This document shows positions 50,045 to 58,772 of a DNA stretch of 64,000 nt, piece after piece. The stretch is from Methylibium sp965279545 (GTDB lineage: Bacteria; Pseudomonadota; Gammaproteobacteria; Burkholderiales; Burkholderiaceae_C). How positions within the stretch are numbered: the first letter of the stretch is position 1; each line of letters begins with the position of its first letter. The stretch covers positions 2,666,001 to 2,730,000 of the forward strand of contig NZ_OZ257250.1 in NCBI RefSeq assembly GCF_965279545.1. Direction: 5' to 3'. The notes under the pieces are model-generated. The model searched no databases and was not told the origin of the DNA. It was given only the letters and a program-made list of their open reading frames with translations. Position numbers and translations under genes: made by a program.

Positions 50045-51073
50045 CTACACCACCACCGGCTCCGGCTCGAGCCGGATGCCGAAGCGGCCATAGACGCTCT
50101 CCTGGATCGCATGCGCCAGGGTCACGATCTCGCCGCCGATTGCCTGCCCGCGGTTCACCAGCACCAGCGCCTGCTTCTCGTACACCCCGGCCTGGCCGAT
50201 CGACTTGCCCCGCCAGCCGCAGGCGTCGATCAGCCATCCTGCCGCGAGTTTGAAGCTGCCATCGGGCAGGGGGTAATGCACGATCGCCGGGTCGCGCGCG
50301 ATGATGTCGCGGCACTGCTCGGGCGTGACCACCGGGTTCTTGAAGAAGCTGCCGGCATTGCCGATCACGGCCGGGTCCGGCAGCTTGGCGCGGCGGATCT
50401 CGCAGATCCAGTCGAACACCTGGCGCGGCGTCGGGTGGGTGATGCCGGTCTCGGCCATCCTGCGCTCCAGGTCGAGGTAGCCGAGCACCGCGGTCGGCGG
50501 CTGCGGCAGCCGCAGCCGCACGCGGGTGATCAGGCAGCGCCCGGCGAGCGCCTGCTTGAACACGCTGTCGCGGTAGCCGAAGCGGCAGGCGGGCGCATCC
50601 AGCCTGAGTTCGGCGCCGGTCTGCAGGTCGATGGCGTCGAGCGAGTCGAAGCGGTCCTTCAGCTCGACGCCGTAGGCGCCGATGTTCTGCACCGGCGACG
50701 CCCCGACGCTGCCCGGGATCAGCGCCAGGTTTTCCAACCCCGGCAGGCCCTGCTCCAGCGTCCATGCCACCAGGGCATGCCAGTTCTCCCCGGCGCCGGC
50801 TTCGACGATCACCGCGTCGTCGCCGCGGGCCAGCACGCGCCGCCCGGCGATCTCGACCTTCAGCACCAGCGCGCGAACGTCGCGCGTGAGCACGATGTTG
50901 CTGCCGCCGCCGAGCACGAACTTCGGCGCGCGCGCAAGATCGGGGTCGGCCAGCAGCCGCCGCACGTCGTCGGCCGTGTGCACGCGCACGAGGCGCTGCG
51001 CCAGCGCGGGCAGGCCGAAGCTGTTGTAGCGCCTCAGGCTGACATTGTTTTCGATGGCAGGCGCGTCGGACAT
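50045..51073 (-). CDS. murB: UDP-N-acetylenolpyruvoylglucosamine reductase
   Basis: A 342-residue FAD enzyme reducing UDP-GlcNAc-enolpyruvate in peptidoglycan synthesis. FAD-binding marks: LGGGSNIVL and LENLALIPGSVGASPVQNIGAYG. RFGYRDSVFK and the catalytic region NAGSFFKNPVV (with Ser) follow, then AGWLIDACGWRGKSIG. Type I length. The ATG at 51073 is six bases after a GAAAAT -10-like box with no Shine-Dalgarno site, so it may be leaderless. Divergent from yajQ. Confidence 0.95.
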   Translation of the reverse strand: MSDAPAIENNVSLRRYNSFGLPALAQRLVRVHTADDVRRLLADPDLARAPKFVLGGGSNIVLTRDVRALVLKVEIAGRRVLARGDDAVIVEAGAGENWHALVAWTLEQGLPGLENLALIPGSVGASPVQNIGAYGVELKDRFDSLDAIDLQTGAELRLDAPACRFGYRDSVFKQALAGRCLITRVRLRLPQPPTAVLGYLDLERRMAETGITHPTPRQVFDWICEIRRAKLPDPAVIGNAGSFFKNPVVTPEQCRDIIARDPAIVHYPLPDGSFKLAAGWLIDACGWRGKSIGQAGVYEKQALVLVNRGQAIGGEIVTLAHAIQESVYGRFGIRLEPEPVVV

Positions 51074-51115
51074 GGCAGAATTTTCGCTGATCTCCGTCAC
51101 AGGATGCCCTTCACC

Positions 51116-51604
51116 ATGCCCAGCTTCGATACCGTGCTCGAACCCAACCTCGTCGAAGTGCGCAATGCGGTCGACCAGAGCAGCAAGGAGATCGGCACGC
51201 GCTTCGACTTCAAGGGCTCGTCGGCCCGCGTCGAACTCAAGGACAAGGACATCACGCTCTATGGTGACAGCGACTTCCAGCTGTCGCAGGTGATGGACAT
51301 CCTCACGCTCAAGCTCACCAAGCGCAGTGTCGATACGCGCTTCCTCGACACCAGCGCGAAGATCGAGAAGATCGGCGGCGACAAGGTCAAGCAGGTGCTC
51401 AAGGTGAAGGAAGGCATCGACAGCGAGACCGCCAAGAAGATCCAGCAGCTGATCAAGGGCAGCAAGATGAAGGTGCAGGCCGCGATCCAGGGCGACGCGG
51501 TGCGCGTCACCGGCACCAAGCGCGACGACCTGCAGGCCGCGATGGCGCTGATCCGCAAGGACGTGGCCGACGTGCCGCTGTCGTTCAACAACTTCAGGGA
51601 TTGA
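51116..51604 (+). CDS. yajQ: YajQ-family cyclic di-GMP-binding protein
   Basis: A 162-residue nucleotide-binding protein of the YajQ family (members bind cyclic di-GMP or RNA). Typical segments: MPSFDTVLEPNLVEVRNAVDQ, EIGTRFDFKGSSARVEL, KVKQVLKVKEGIDSETAKKIQQLIKGSKMKVQA, LPLSFNN-like end (VPLSFNNFRD). The ATG at 51116 opens the canonical MPSFD start. One base of overlap or a very short gap to the aspartic protease gene. Confidence 0.95.
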   Translation: MPSFDTVLEPNLVEVRNAVDQSSKEIGTRFDFKGSSARVELKDKDITLYGDSDFQLSQVMDILTLKLTKRSVDTRFLDTSAKIEKIGGDKVKQVLKVKEGIDSETAKKIQQLIKGSKMKVQAAIQGDAVRVTGTKRDDLQAAMALIRKDVADVPLSFNNFRD

Positions 51605-51654
51605 TGCGCCACCCCCGTTGCGGCTCCGCCGCGTCTGCTGGCAGCGGCCATGTG

Positions 51655-52320
51655 ATGCGTCGTGCGCGCTTCGCATTGCTGGGCTTGCTGGTGTTCGCCG
51701 TGGGGCTGGTGGCTGCGCAGCCAGTCTCGTCGGGCCGCCGCGTGGCGCTGAGCGGCAGCATGGGCAGCCAGGCGCTCCTGGTCATCGACGGCGGTGCGCC
51801 GCGCGCGGTCGCGGTGGGCACCACCGCGCAGGGCGTCAAGCTGATCAGCCTGAACGAAGCGCAGGCGGTGGTCGAGATCGAGGGCCGCCGCCAGACGCTG
51901 CGCCTGGGCGAGGCCGCGGTGAACCTGGGCGGCACGGCCAGTGCGGGCAGCGGCAGCGAGATCACGCTCAGCAGCGACGCCAACGGCCATTTCCAGGCGA
52001 ACGGCCAGATCAACGGCCGCGGCGCGCTGTTCCTGGTCGACACCGGCGCGACGATGATCGCGATGGGCCAGGACGAGGCCGACCGCCTGGGCATCTCCTA
52101 CAAGAACGGCGAACGCATCGGACTGCGCACCGCCAACGGCGACACGGTCGGTTACCGCATCTCGCTGACCACCGTGCGGGTGGGTGACGTGGAGATCCAC
52201 AACGTCGCGGCGGTGGTGCAGCCGCAGCCCATGCCCTTCATCCTGCTCGGCAACAGCTTCCTCAACCGCTTCCAGATGAAGCGGAACAACGACACGCTGG
52301 TCCTGCAGCGGCGGTTCTGA
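51655..52320 (+). CDS. Clan AA retropepsin-like aspartic protease (TIGR02281 type)
   Basis: A 221-residue predicted periplasmic single-domain aspartic protease. A signal-type lead (FALLGLLVFAVGLVAAQP) is followed by an N-terminal beta domain and the protease domain with LFLVDTGATMIAM, GERIGLRTANGDTVGY and FILLGNSFLNRFQM. Start uncertain: ATG 51655 gives the best signal peptide; ATG 51604 overlapping the yajQ stop would add 17 residues. Downstream of yajQ on the same strand. Role unknown. Confidence 0.85.
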   Translation: MRRARFALLGLLVFAVGLVAAQPVSSGRRVALSGSMGSQALLVIDGGAPRAVAVGTTAQGVKLISLNEAQAVVEIEGRRQTLRLGEAAVNLGGTASAGSGSEITLSSDANGHFQANGQINGRGALFLVDTGATMIAMGQDEADRLGISYKNGERIGLRTANGDTVGYRISLTTVRVGDVEIHNVAAVVQPQPMPFILLGNSFLNRFQMKRNNDTLVLQRRF

Positions 52321-52390
52321 GGGCTGCATAGAGCACCCGGCGCCGCCGGCCGGCACGCGGTCACCCGACGAGCGAGACCCTGGCCCCGAT

Positions 52391-54115
52391 TCAGTAGCCG
52401 ACCGCCAGGCCGGTGTTGCGCCGCGGGTCGTTGGCGCCGTAGTAGCGCTTGCTGCCGACCGGCTTGCCGCCCAGCGACGGCGCGCCGACGAGGATGGCCG
52501 CCACGTGGTTGGCCGGCTGCGGCGCCCCGAAGCGGTGGCCCATGCCGAGCAGGATCTGCCGCGTGTCGGGGCTCAGCGCGAAGGGCTCGAGGTTCGTCGT
52601 CTCGGGCAGCCACTGCTGGTGAAAGCGCGGTGCGTCGACCGCCTCCTGGATCGTCATGCCGTAGTCGATGACGTTCAGGATGGTCAGCGCCACCACGGTG
52701 ATGATGCGGCTGCCACCGGGCGTGCCGAGCACCATGACCGTCTTGCCGTCCCGCGACACGATGGTCGGGCTCATCGAGCTGAGCGGCCGCTTGCCGGGCG
52801 CGATGGCGTTGGTTTCGCCCTGCACCAATCCGTAGAGGTTGGCCGCGCCGAGCTGGGTGGTGAAGTCGTCCATCTCGTTGTTCAGCAGCACACCGGTCCG
52901 GGCGGCGGTGACGCGCGCGCCGAACCAGTCGTTGAGCGTGTAGGTGACCGACACCGCGTTGCCCTCGCGGTCGATGATCGAGTAGTGCGTGGTGTTGCTG
53001 CCTTCGTGCGGCGTCACGCCGGGACGGATGTCCTGCGACACACCGGCGCGCGCCGGGTCGATGACGGCGCGGATGCGCGCGGCGTAGCCCTTGTCGAGCA
53101 GATGCTCCAGCGGGTTCTGCACGAAGTCGGGGTCGCCGAGGTAGCTGTTGCGGTCGACGTAGGCATGGCGCATCGCCTCGATCTGGTAGTGCACTGCCTG
53201 CGCCGAGCCGTAGCCCAGCTCCTTCAACGGATAGCCTTCGACGATGTTGAGGATCTCGCAGATGATCACGCCGCCCGCACTGGGCGGCGGTGCCGAGACG
53301 ACGTGGTAGCCACGGTAGTCGCACTCCACCGGCGCCAGTTCGCGCGTGGCGTACTGGTCGAGGTCGGCCTGGGTGATCAGCCCTCGGCCGGCCTGGCTGG
53401 ATGCCACCAGCGCGGCCGCGACCGGTCCCTTGTAGAAGCCGTCGGCGCCATGGCGGGCGATGCGCCGCAAGGTGGTCGCCAGATCCTTCTGCACCAGCCG
53501 CTGCCCCGCGGCATACGGCTCGCCCCGACGCAGGAAAATCGCGGCCGACGCCGGGTCCTTGCGAAAGTCCCCGGTCGCGGTGGCGAGCATGTCGATGTCA
53601 CCCTGCTCCAGCACGAAGCCGCGCTGCGCCAGCCGCAGCGCCGGCGCGATCAGCGCGGCACGCTGCATCGTGCCGTACTTGGCCCGTGCGAACTCGAGAC
53701 CGGACACCGTGCCGGGCACGCCGACCGCCAGGTGGCCGCGGGTGCTGAGGCCCTTGACGGCCTGGCCGCCAGCGTCGAGGTACATGTCGGCGGTGGCCGC
53801 GAGCGGCGCCTTCTTGCGGAAGTCGAGGAAGGTCTTGCGGCCGTCGGCAAACTGCAGGGTCATGAAGCCGCCGCCACCCAGGTTGCCGGCCGCCGGGTAC
53901 ACGACTGCCAGCGCGTAGCCGACCGCCACCGCGACATCGACTGCATTGCCGCCGCGCCGCAGCACGTCGACACCGACCCGCGTGGCGAGCTGATGCGCAC
54001 TGACGACCATGCCGTTCTCGGCCGCCACCGGCGCGACCGATGCCGCCTGCACGGTAGCTGCAAGGGCGGCAACGGCCGCGAAGACGATGGACCTGAACCA
54101 CTGGGCTGCATGCAC
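52391..54115 (-). CDS. ggt: Gamma-glutamyltransferase
   Basis: A 574-residue Ntn hydrolase that processes glutathione. After a signal peptide (VFAAVAALAATVQAA), the large subunit shows NGMVVSAHQLATRVGVDVLRRGGNAVDVAVA and AGNLGGGGFM. Autocleavage would occur before the Thr in EGSNTTHYSII, with DRNSYLGDPDF and LTPSLSG-like GKRPLSSMSPTIV nearby. The GTG at 54115 is chosen because CAGGAGG lies about seven bases before it. Most members are periplasmic. Convergent with the pseudouridine synthase region. Confidence 0.95.
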   Translation of the reverse strand: MHAAQWFRSIVFAAVAALAATVQAASVAPVAAENGMVVSAHQLATRVGVDVLRRGGNAVDVAVAVGYALAVVYPAAGNLGGGGFMTLQFADGRKTFLDFRKKAPLAATADMYLDAGGQAVKGLSTRGHLAVGVPGTVSGLEFARAKYGTMQRAALIAPALRLAQRGFVLEQGDIDMLATATGDFRKDPASAAIFLRRGEPYAAGQRLVQKDLATTLRRIARHGADGFYKGPVAAALVASSQAGRGLITQADLDQYATRELAPVECDYRGYHVVSAPPPSAGGVIICEILNIVEGYPLKELGYGSAQAVHYQIEAMRHAYVDRNSYLGDPDFVQNPLEHLLDKGYAARIRAVIDPARAGVSQDIRPGVTPHEGSNTTHYSIIDREGNAVSVTYTLNDWFGARVTAARTGVLLNNEMDDFTTQLGAANLYGLVQGETNAIAPGKRPLSSMSPTIVSRDGKTVMVLGTPGGSRIITVVALTILNVIDYGMTIQEAVDAPRFHQQWLPETTNLEPFALSPDTRQILLGMGHRFGAPQPANHVAAILVGAPSLGGKPVGSKRYYGANDPRRNTGLAVGY

Positions 54116-54272
54116 GGCGGACCTCCTGGCCTGGGGCCGTCCGGTCGACGACGACTCGGCGCAGGATAGCCCGCAGGCCCCAGCCGCGCACCTCGCGGTG
54201 CAGAACCGCAGTCGGCCGCTGCGGCGCTGCCCGGCCCCGGCGACCTCGACGGACCGCTCGCTACACTGCCGG

Positions 54273-54983
54273 ATGCGCATTTCGCAGGTGTTGTTTTCCC
54301 AGGGCTTCGGCACGCGGCGCGACTGCGCCGGGCTCATCCACGCGGGCGAGGTCGCGGTTGCCGGCCGCGTGATCGACGACCCCGACGAAGACCTGCCGAC
54401 CGAGGGTCTGGCGTTCAGCGTGCAGGGCCGCGCCTGGCCTTTCCATGACAAAGCGCTGGTGCTGCTGCACAAGCCGACCCACTACGAGTGCTCGCAGAAG
54501 CCGCGCCACCATCCCGGCGTGCTCACGCTGCTGCCCACGCCGCTGCGCGTGCGCGGCCTGCAGCCGGTCGGGCGGCTCGACGAGGACACGACGGGCGCGC
54601 TGCTGCTCACCGACGACGGCACGCTGATCCACCGGCTGACCTCGCCCAAGCACCACGTGCCCAAGGTCTACGAGATCACCGCCAAGCACCCGCTGGCCGA
54701 CGAGCAGGTCGCGCGCCTGATCGAAGGCGTGGTGCTCGACGACGACCCCAAGCCGGTGCGCGCCGCCGCGGCCGAACGCACCGGCGAGCACACGCTGCGC
54801 CTCACGCTGACCGAAGGCAAGTACCACCAGGTCAAGCGCATGCTGGCGGCGGTGGGCAACCGCTGCGAGGCGCTGCACCGCAGCCGCATCGGCGCGCTGG
54901 GCCTGGACGATCTGCCGGTCGGTCAGTGGCGCTGGGTCGGCCCGGACGAGCGCGCCCGGCTCACGCAGAAGTCAGACGCGTAA
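54273..54983 (+). CDS. RsuA/RluB/E/F-family pseudouridine synthase
   Basis: A 236-residue RNA-modifying enzyme. An S4-like N-terminal domain (MRISQVLFSQGFGTRRDCAGLI) precedes the catalytic domain with LVLLHKPTHYECSQKP, the catalytic Asp in GLQPVGRLDEDTTGALLLT, and LTEGKYHQVKRMLAAVGNRCEALHRSRIG. Layout matches small-subunit RsuA, which modifies 16S U516. The ATG at 54273 is five bases after TACACT with no Shine-Dalgarno site. Convergent with the response regulator. Confidence 0.9.
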   Translation: MRISQVLFSQGFGTRRDCAGLIHAGEVAVAGRVIDDPDEDLPTEGLAFSVQGRAWPFHDKALVLLHKPTHYECSQKPRHHPGVLTLLPTPLRVRGLQPVGRLDEDTTGALLLTDDGTLIHRLTSPKHHVPKVYEITAKHPLADEQVARLIEGVVLDDDPKPVRAAAAERTGEHTLRLTLTEGKYHQVKRMLAAVGNRCEALHRSRIGALGLDDLPVGQWRWVGPDERARLTQKSDA

Positions 54984-55001
54984 GTCGCGGCCGCGGCGGC
55001 T

Positions 55002-55631
55002 TCAGGCCTGGATCAGGCCCCAGCGCAGCGCCACCAGCGTGATCTCGCTCTGGTTGCTGGCGCCCAGCTTCTGCTTGATGTGGTACAGGTGGGTGCCAAC
55101 GGTGCTGGGCGAGAGCTTCAGCGTCTCGGCGATCTGCGCCACCGTCATGCCGCGCGCGAGCTGGATGAAGACCGAGAACTCGCGCTCGCTCAGCATGTCG
55201 GCCGGGCTGGTCTCGCCGTCGATCTGCGCCACCGCCAGGCGCTGCGCGGTCTGCGCGTCCACGTAGCGTTCGCCACGCGCCACCGCGGTCACCGCGGCGA
55301 TCAGCGCCTCGGGCGCGCTGCGCTTGGCCAGGTAGCCCAGCGCGCCGGCGCGCAGCACCCGCTGCGGGTGGGCGGTGTCCTCGTGGGCCGACAGCACCAG
55401 CAGCTTGAGCTTCCCATCTTGCGCGAGCAAGCGGCGCACCGCCTCCAGGCCGCCCATGCCGGGCATCGACAGGTCCATCACCACCACGTCGGGCTTGACC
55501 CTGGGCACCGCCAGGCAGGCCTCTTCGCCGGTCTCGGCCTCGGCCACGACCTCGATGTCGGCATTGGCCAGCAGCATGCGAAAGCCCATGCGCACCAGCG
55601 CATGGTCGTCGACCAACATCACGCGGATCAT
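55002..55631 (-). CDS. NarL/FixJ-type response regulator
   Basis: A 209-residue regulator. The receiver starts MIRVMLVDDHALVRMGFRMLL, and the phospho-acceptor lies in VVVMDLSMPGMGGLEAVRRLL, followed by LVLSAHEDTAHPQRVLRAGALGYLAKRSAP. The C-terminal LuxR helix-turn-helix is LSEREFSVFIQLARGMTVAQIAETLKLSPSTVGTHLYHIKQKL. It is downstream of its presumed kinase partner but separated from it by 256 bases, unusually far. It may regulate the solitary pqqA nearby; that is inference. Confidence 0.93.
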   Translation of the reverse strand: MIRVMLVDDHALVRMGFRMLLANADIEVVAEAETGEEACLAVPRVKPDVVVMDLSMPGMGGLEAVRRLLAQDGKLKLLVLSAHEDTAHPQRVLRAGALGYLAKRSAPEALIAAVTAVARGERYVDAQTAQRLAVAQIDGETSPADMLSEREFSVFIQLARGMTVAQIAETLKLSPSTVGTHLYHIKQKLGASNQSEITLVALRWGLIQA

Positions 55632-55887
55632 GATCCTGAAGGCTGCGGTTGCAGGCGGCGGGTGGGGTGAATCGGCGTGCACCGGGCACGGCGGGGTGCG
55701 GGCGCGAAGCCGGCGAAACCTGCGGGGCAGCCTACCGCAGTCGGTGCGCAAGGGCCGCCTATCGTTGTCACCCACGCCGCCGGCAGGGTCGGCACCCCGC
55801 TGCTCCATCGCGGAGCGCCCCCGCTCCCACCGGGCGTGTTGCCCGGTCCGATCCCGGGCCGCCGCAGGCTCGCAGGGGCTCGTCCGC

Positions 55888-57267
55888 TCATGCGGCCTCC
55901 GCGATCGTGAACGGCATCCAGACCTGCAACTGCGCGCCGCGCGGACCGAGGTTGTCGATGCGCAGCACACCGCCGAGCGCCTCGACGCGCTCGGTCAGCC
56001 AGCGCAAGCCATAGTGGCCGCCGTCTTCCTTCACCCTGTCGCGCCAGTCGGGTGCGAGACCGCGGCCATCGTCACGGACCTCCAGCCTGGCGCCGTCGGC
56101 TTCGGCGCGCAGGCTCACGCTCATGCGCTGCGCCTGGCCATGACGCAGCGCATTGGTCAGACCCTCCTGCGCCGCGCGGTAGAGCGCCAGCGTCGCTTCG
56201 CTGCCCAGTTGCACGTCGCCCAGCTCGATCTGCAACTCGACGCTGGCCTGCGGCTGGCTGACCCGCGTGCGCTCGACCAGGTCGCGCAGCGCATCGGCCA
56301 GGCCGAAGGCGTCGAGCACCAGCGGCGCCAGCCGCGGGATCAGGCCATGCATGGCGTCGTACAGGCGCGAGCTCTCGTCGGCGATCAGGTTCGCCGCCTG
56401 CGCGGCTTGCGGATCGAGCGTCGCCACGCGCTGTGCCACCGACAGCGCCAGGCTGCGCATGCCGGTGACGGACTGGCCCAGTTCATCGTGCAGTTCGCGC
56501 GCGATCAGGCGGCGCTCCTGCTCCAGGTGGCGGTCGATCCAGCGCGCCAGGTCGCGCCGGTCCGACAGCTCACGCTCGGCCTGCGCGGCCCGGCGCTCGG
56601 CCTCGATGCGTTCGCCGACACCCACCACCATGCGGTTGAAGGCCGCGCCGATCGCCGCCGCCTCGGTGCCCGGCAGGCGCGGCAGCCTGGCGTCCAGCTG
56701 CCCGGTCTCGATGCGGTTGAGCGCCGCGACGATCTGCCCGAACGGCTTGACGGTGCGCCCCACCACCCAGTAGACGATCAGGTTGACGGCCACCAGCACC
56801 CCCAGCGCCGCCAGGCCCAGCACGGCGAACTGGTCCCAGGCGTCGAGCGCGGCCCGCGAGGGATCGGCGCGCACGACCAGGGTGCCGTCGGGGAAGTCCA
56901 GTTTTTGCGGCGGCAGCGGCGGCGCCATGAAGTCGACGAACCAGTCCGGCGCTTCGCGGCCCGACTTGTACGGCGACGGCGGCGACTGGTAGACCAGCTC
57001 GCCCTTGCCGTCGAGCAAGGTGATGTCGTTCGCGCGCACCCGCCCGACGCTCTGCAGGAAGCCCATCATCGCCGGCGTGCCGCGTGCCGCCTGCAGCCAC
57101 AGGGTGCGCTGCAGCAATTGCGCGGCGACGCGGTTCGCGGCCTCCACCTCCTCGCGGATCGAATCGCGCGCCCCCTTGACCTGCAGCGCCATGACCGCGA
57201 CCAGGCACAGCGCGACCAGCACACCGACGATCAGGTGGATCTTCAAGCGCAGACTCATGCGTCGCAT
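55888..57267 (-). CDS. HAMP/HisKA_3 sensor histidine kinase
   Basis: A 459-residue membrane kinase of the NarX/DegS type. Two transmembrane helices (about 11-28 and 145-168) bound a periplasmic domain. A HAMP segment (RTVKPFGQIVAALNRIETGQLDARL) leads into the dimerisation box with the phospho-His in RRLIARELHDELGQSVTGMRSLAL, then a HATPase with EGLTNALRHGQA and the G-box DDGRGLAPD. ATG 57258 (MSLRL) is an alternative start. It diverges from pqqA and probably pairs with the NarL-type regulator. Confidence 0.92.
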   Translation of the reverse strand: MRRMSLRLKIHLIVGVLVALCLVAVMALQVKGARDSIREEVEAANRVAAQLLQRTLWLQAARGTPAMMGFLQSVGRVRANDITLLDGKGELVYQSPPSPYKSGREAPDWFVDFMAPPLPPQKLDFPDGTLVVRADPSRAALDAWDQFAVLGLAALGVLVAVNLIVYWVVGRTVKPFGQIVAALNRIETGQLDARLPRLPGTEAAAIGAAFNRMVVGVGERIEAERRAAQAERELSDRRDLARWIDRHLEQERRLIARELHDELGQSVTGMRSLALSVAQRVATLDPQAAQAANLIADESSRLYDAMHGLIPRLAPLVLDAFGLADALRDLVERTRVSQPQASVELQIELGDVQLGSEATLALYRAAQEGLTNALRHGQAQRMSVSLRAEADGARLEVRDDGRGLAPDWRDRVKEDGGHYGLRWLTERVEALGGVLRIDNLGPRGAQLQVWMPFTIAEAA

Positions 57268-57446
57268 GGTATCGGCGCACCTCGGGCCGGGGCAGCCGTC
57301 GATTCCAGAAAATCATGAGGCGCGAATCATGGCCCGGGCACTGCCCGGCAGCCGGGGAGGTGGGCATGATGAGCCATGAGTTGACGGCAAACGTTCGCTC
57401 CGCAGCAGCCACACGGCCCTGTGCCACCCAGTGAAGGAGATTCGAC

Positions 57447-57521
57447 ATGCAATGGCAAAAGCCCCAAGCGACCGACCTGCGTTACGGTTTTGAAATCACG
57501 ATGTACATCTCGAATCGCTGA
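57447..57521 (+). CDS. pqqA: PqqA, PQQ precursor peptide (orphan)
   Basis: A 24-codon gene starting MQWQKPQATDLRYGFEITMY and ending with four more residues. This matches PqqA: the conserved Glu and Tyr, two residues apart in Glu-Ile-Thr-Met-Tyr, are the residues cross-linked to become pyrroloquinoline quinone. AAGGAG lies 7 bases before the ATG, and a strong terminator follows (57566-57589). No pqqB, C, D or E gene is in the window, so it is a single-gene orphan copy. It lies beside a two-component system. Too short for ordinary gene finders. Confidence 0.88.
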   Translation: MQWQKPQATDLRYGFEITMYISNR

Positions 57522-57565
57522 TCCAGGCGATTCCGGCAGGCGCCCCCGCCGCGCCGGTTCAGGAA

Positions 57566-57589
57566 GGCCCGCCTCGCGCGGGCCTTTTT
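57566..57589 (+). terminator. Rho-independent terminator after pqqA
   Basis: GGCCCGC (57566-57572) pairs with GCGGGCC (57578-57584) around a 5-base loop, followed by TTTTT. It separates the pqqA transcript from ribF. Confidence 0.85.
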
Positions 57590-57640
57590 GCGTGCGCCTC
57601 GGCCGCAGGGTCCGCTGGGCGCTGTCGCGATAATCGCGCG

Positions 57641-58687
57641 ATGCAAGTCTTCCGCGGTCTGCACCACACCCTGCTCACCGACGGTGGTCCGTCCGCGGTG
57701 ACCGTCGGCAACTTCGACGGCGTGCACCGCGGCCACCAGGCGATGCTCGCGCTGCTCAAGAGCGAGGCCGAGCACCGCGAGCTCGTCAGCACGGTGCTCA
57801 CCTTCGAGCCGCACCCGCGCGACTTCTTCGCCGCGCGCGCCGGTGCGCCCGGCAAGGCGCCCGCACGCATCGCCACGCTGCGCGACAAGCTCGGCGAGCT
57901 GGCGCGCTGCGGCGTCGGGCGGGTCGTCGTGCTGCGCTTCGACCAGGTCTTCGCAGACCAGTCGCCGCAGGCCTTCATCGACGACGTGCTGCTGCGCGGC
58001 GTGAAGGCTCGCTACGTGCTGGTCGGCGACGACTTCTGCTTCGGCGCCAAGCGTGCCGGCGACTACGCGATGCTCGACGCTGCCGGAGAACGCCAGGGTT
58101 TCGACGTGGCGCGGATGATGAGCTACGAGGTGCACGGCCTGCGCGTCAGCAGTTCGGCGGTGCGCGAGGCCCTCGCTGTCGGCGACATGGCGCTCGCCGC
58201 GCGCCTGCTGGGGCGGCCCTACAGCATCAGTGGGCACGTGACGCACGGCCGCAAGCTGGGCCGCGAACTCGGCGCCGGCCCCGGCGGTGGCGACGGCTTC
58301 CGCACGCTGAACCTGCGTTTCCCGCACCCCAAGCCGGCCGCGCACGGCGTCTTCATCGTGCGCACCCACGGCCTGGGCACCGAGCCGCTGGACGGCGTGG
58401 CCAGCCTGGGCGCGCGACCGACCGTGGACGACAGCGGCCGCGTGCTGCTCGAAGTGCACTGCCTCGGCTGGCCCGCCCACCTGGGCAGCGAGGGGGGCTA
58501 CGGTAAACTCGTTCGCGTGGAACTGCTGCACAAACTTCGCGACGAAGTCCGCTACGACGGGCTGGACGCGCTGACCGCCGCCATCGCGCAGGACGTGAGC
58601 CATGCGCACCGGTGGCTGAGTGACCACCACGCAGCCCACGCGGCCGAGCGCCGCCAGACCACCCGCGACCGAATTCAGGGCCGTTGA
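57641..58687 (+). CDS. ribF: Bifunctional riboflavin kinase / FAD synthetase
   Basis: A 348-residue enzyme making FMN and FAD. The N-terminal adenylyltransferase has TVGNFDGVHRGHQAML (HxGH-like) and VLVGDDFCFGAKRAGDY, with RVSSSAVREAL. The C-terminal kinase has GHVTHGRKLGRELGAGP and RPTVDDSGRVLLEVHCLG. The ATG at 57641 is six bases after GATAAT with no Shine-Dalgarno site, so translation may be leaderless. Followed closely by ileS and lspA, a common ribF-ileS-lspA order. Confidence 0.96.
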   Translation: MQVFRGLHHTLLTDGGPSAVTVGNFDGVHRGHQAMLALLKSEAEHRELVSTVLTFEPHPRDFFAARAGAPGKAPARIATLRDKLGELARCGVGRVVVLRFDQVFADQSPQAFIDDVLLRGVKARYVLVGDDFCFGAKRAGDYAMLDAAGERQGFDVARMMSYEVHGLRVSSSAVREALAVGDMALAARLLGRPYSISGHVTHGRKLGRELGAGPGGGDGFRTLNLRFPHPKPAAHGVFIVRTHGLGTEPLDGVASLGARPTVDDSGRVLLEVHCLGWPAHLGSEGGYGKLVRVELLHKLRDEVRYDGLDALTAAIAQDVSHAHRWLSDHHAAHAAERRQTTRDRIQGR

Positions 58688-58772
58688 TCTGCGCGCACCG
58701 GCGCCTGCCGCCCGGTGCACCACCCGCCCTGCCCCCGCCGCGCGCCGCCCGCGCGGCTGCGCCGAGAACGCC

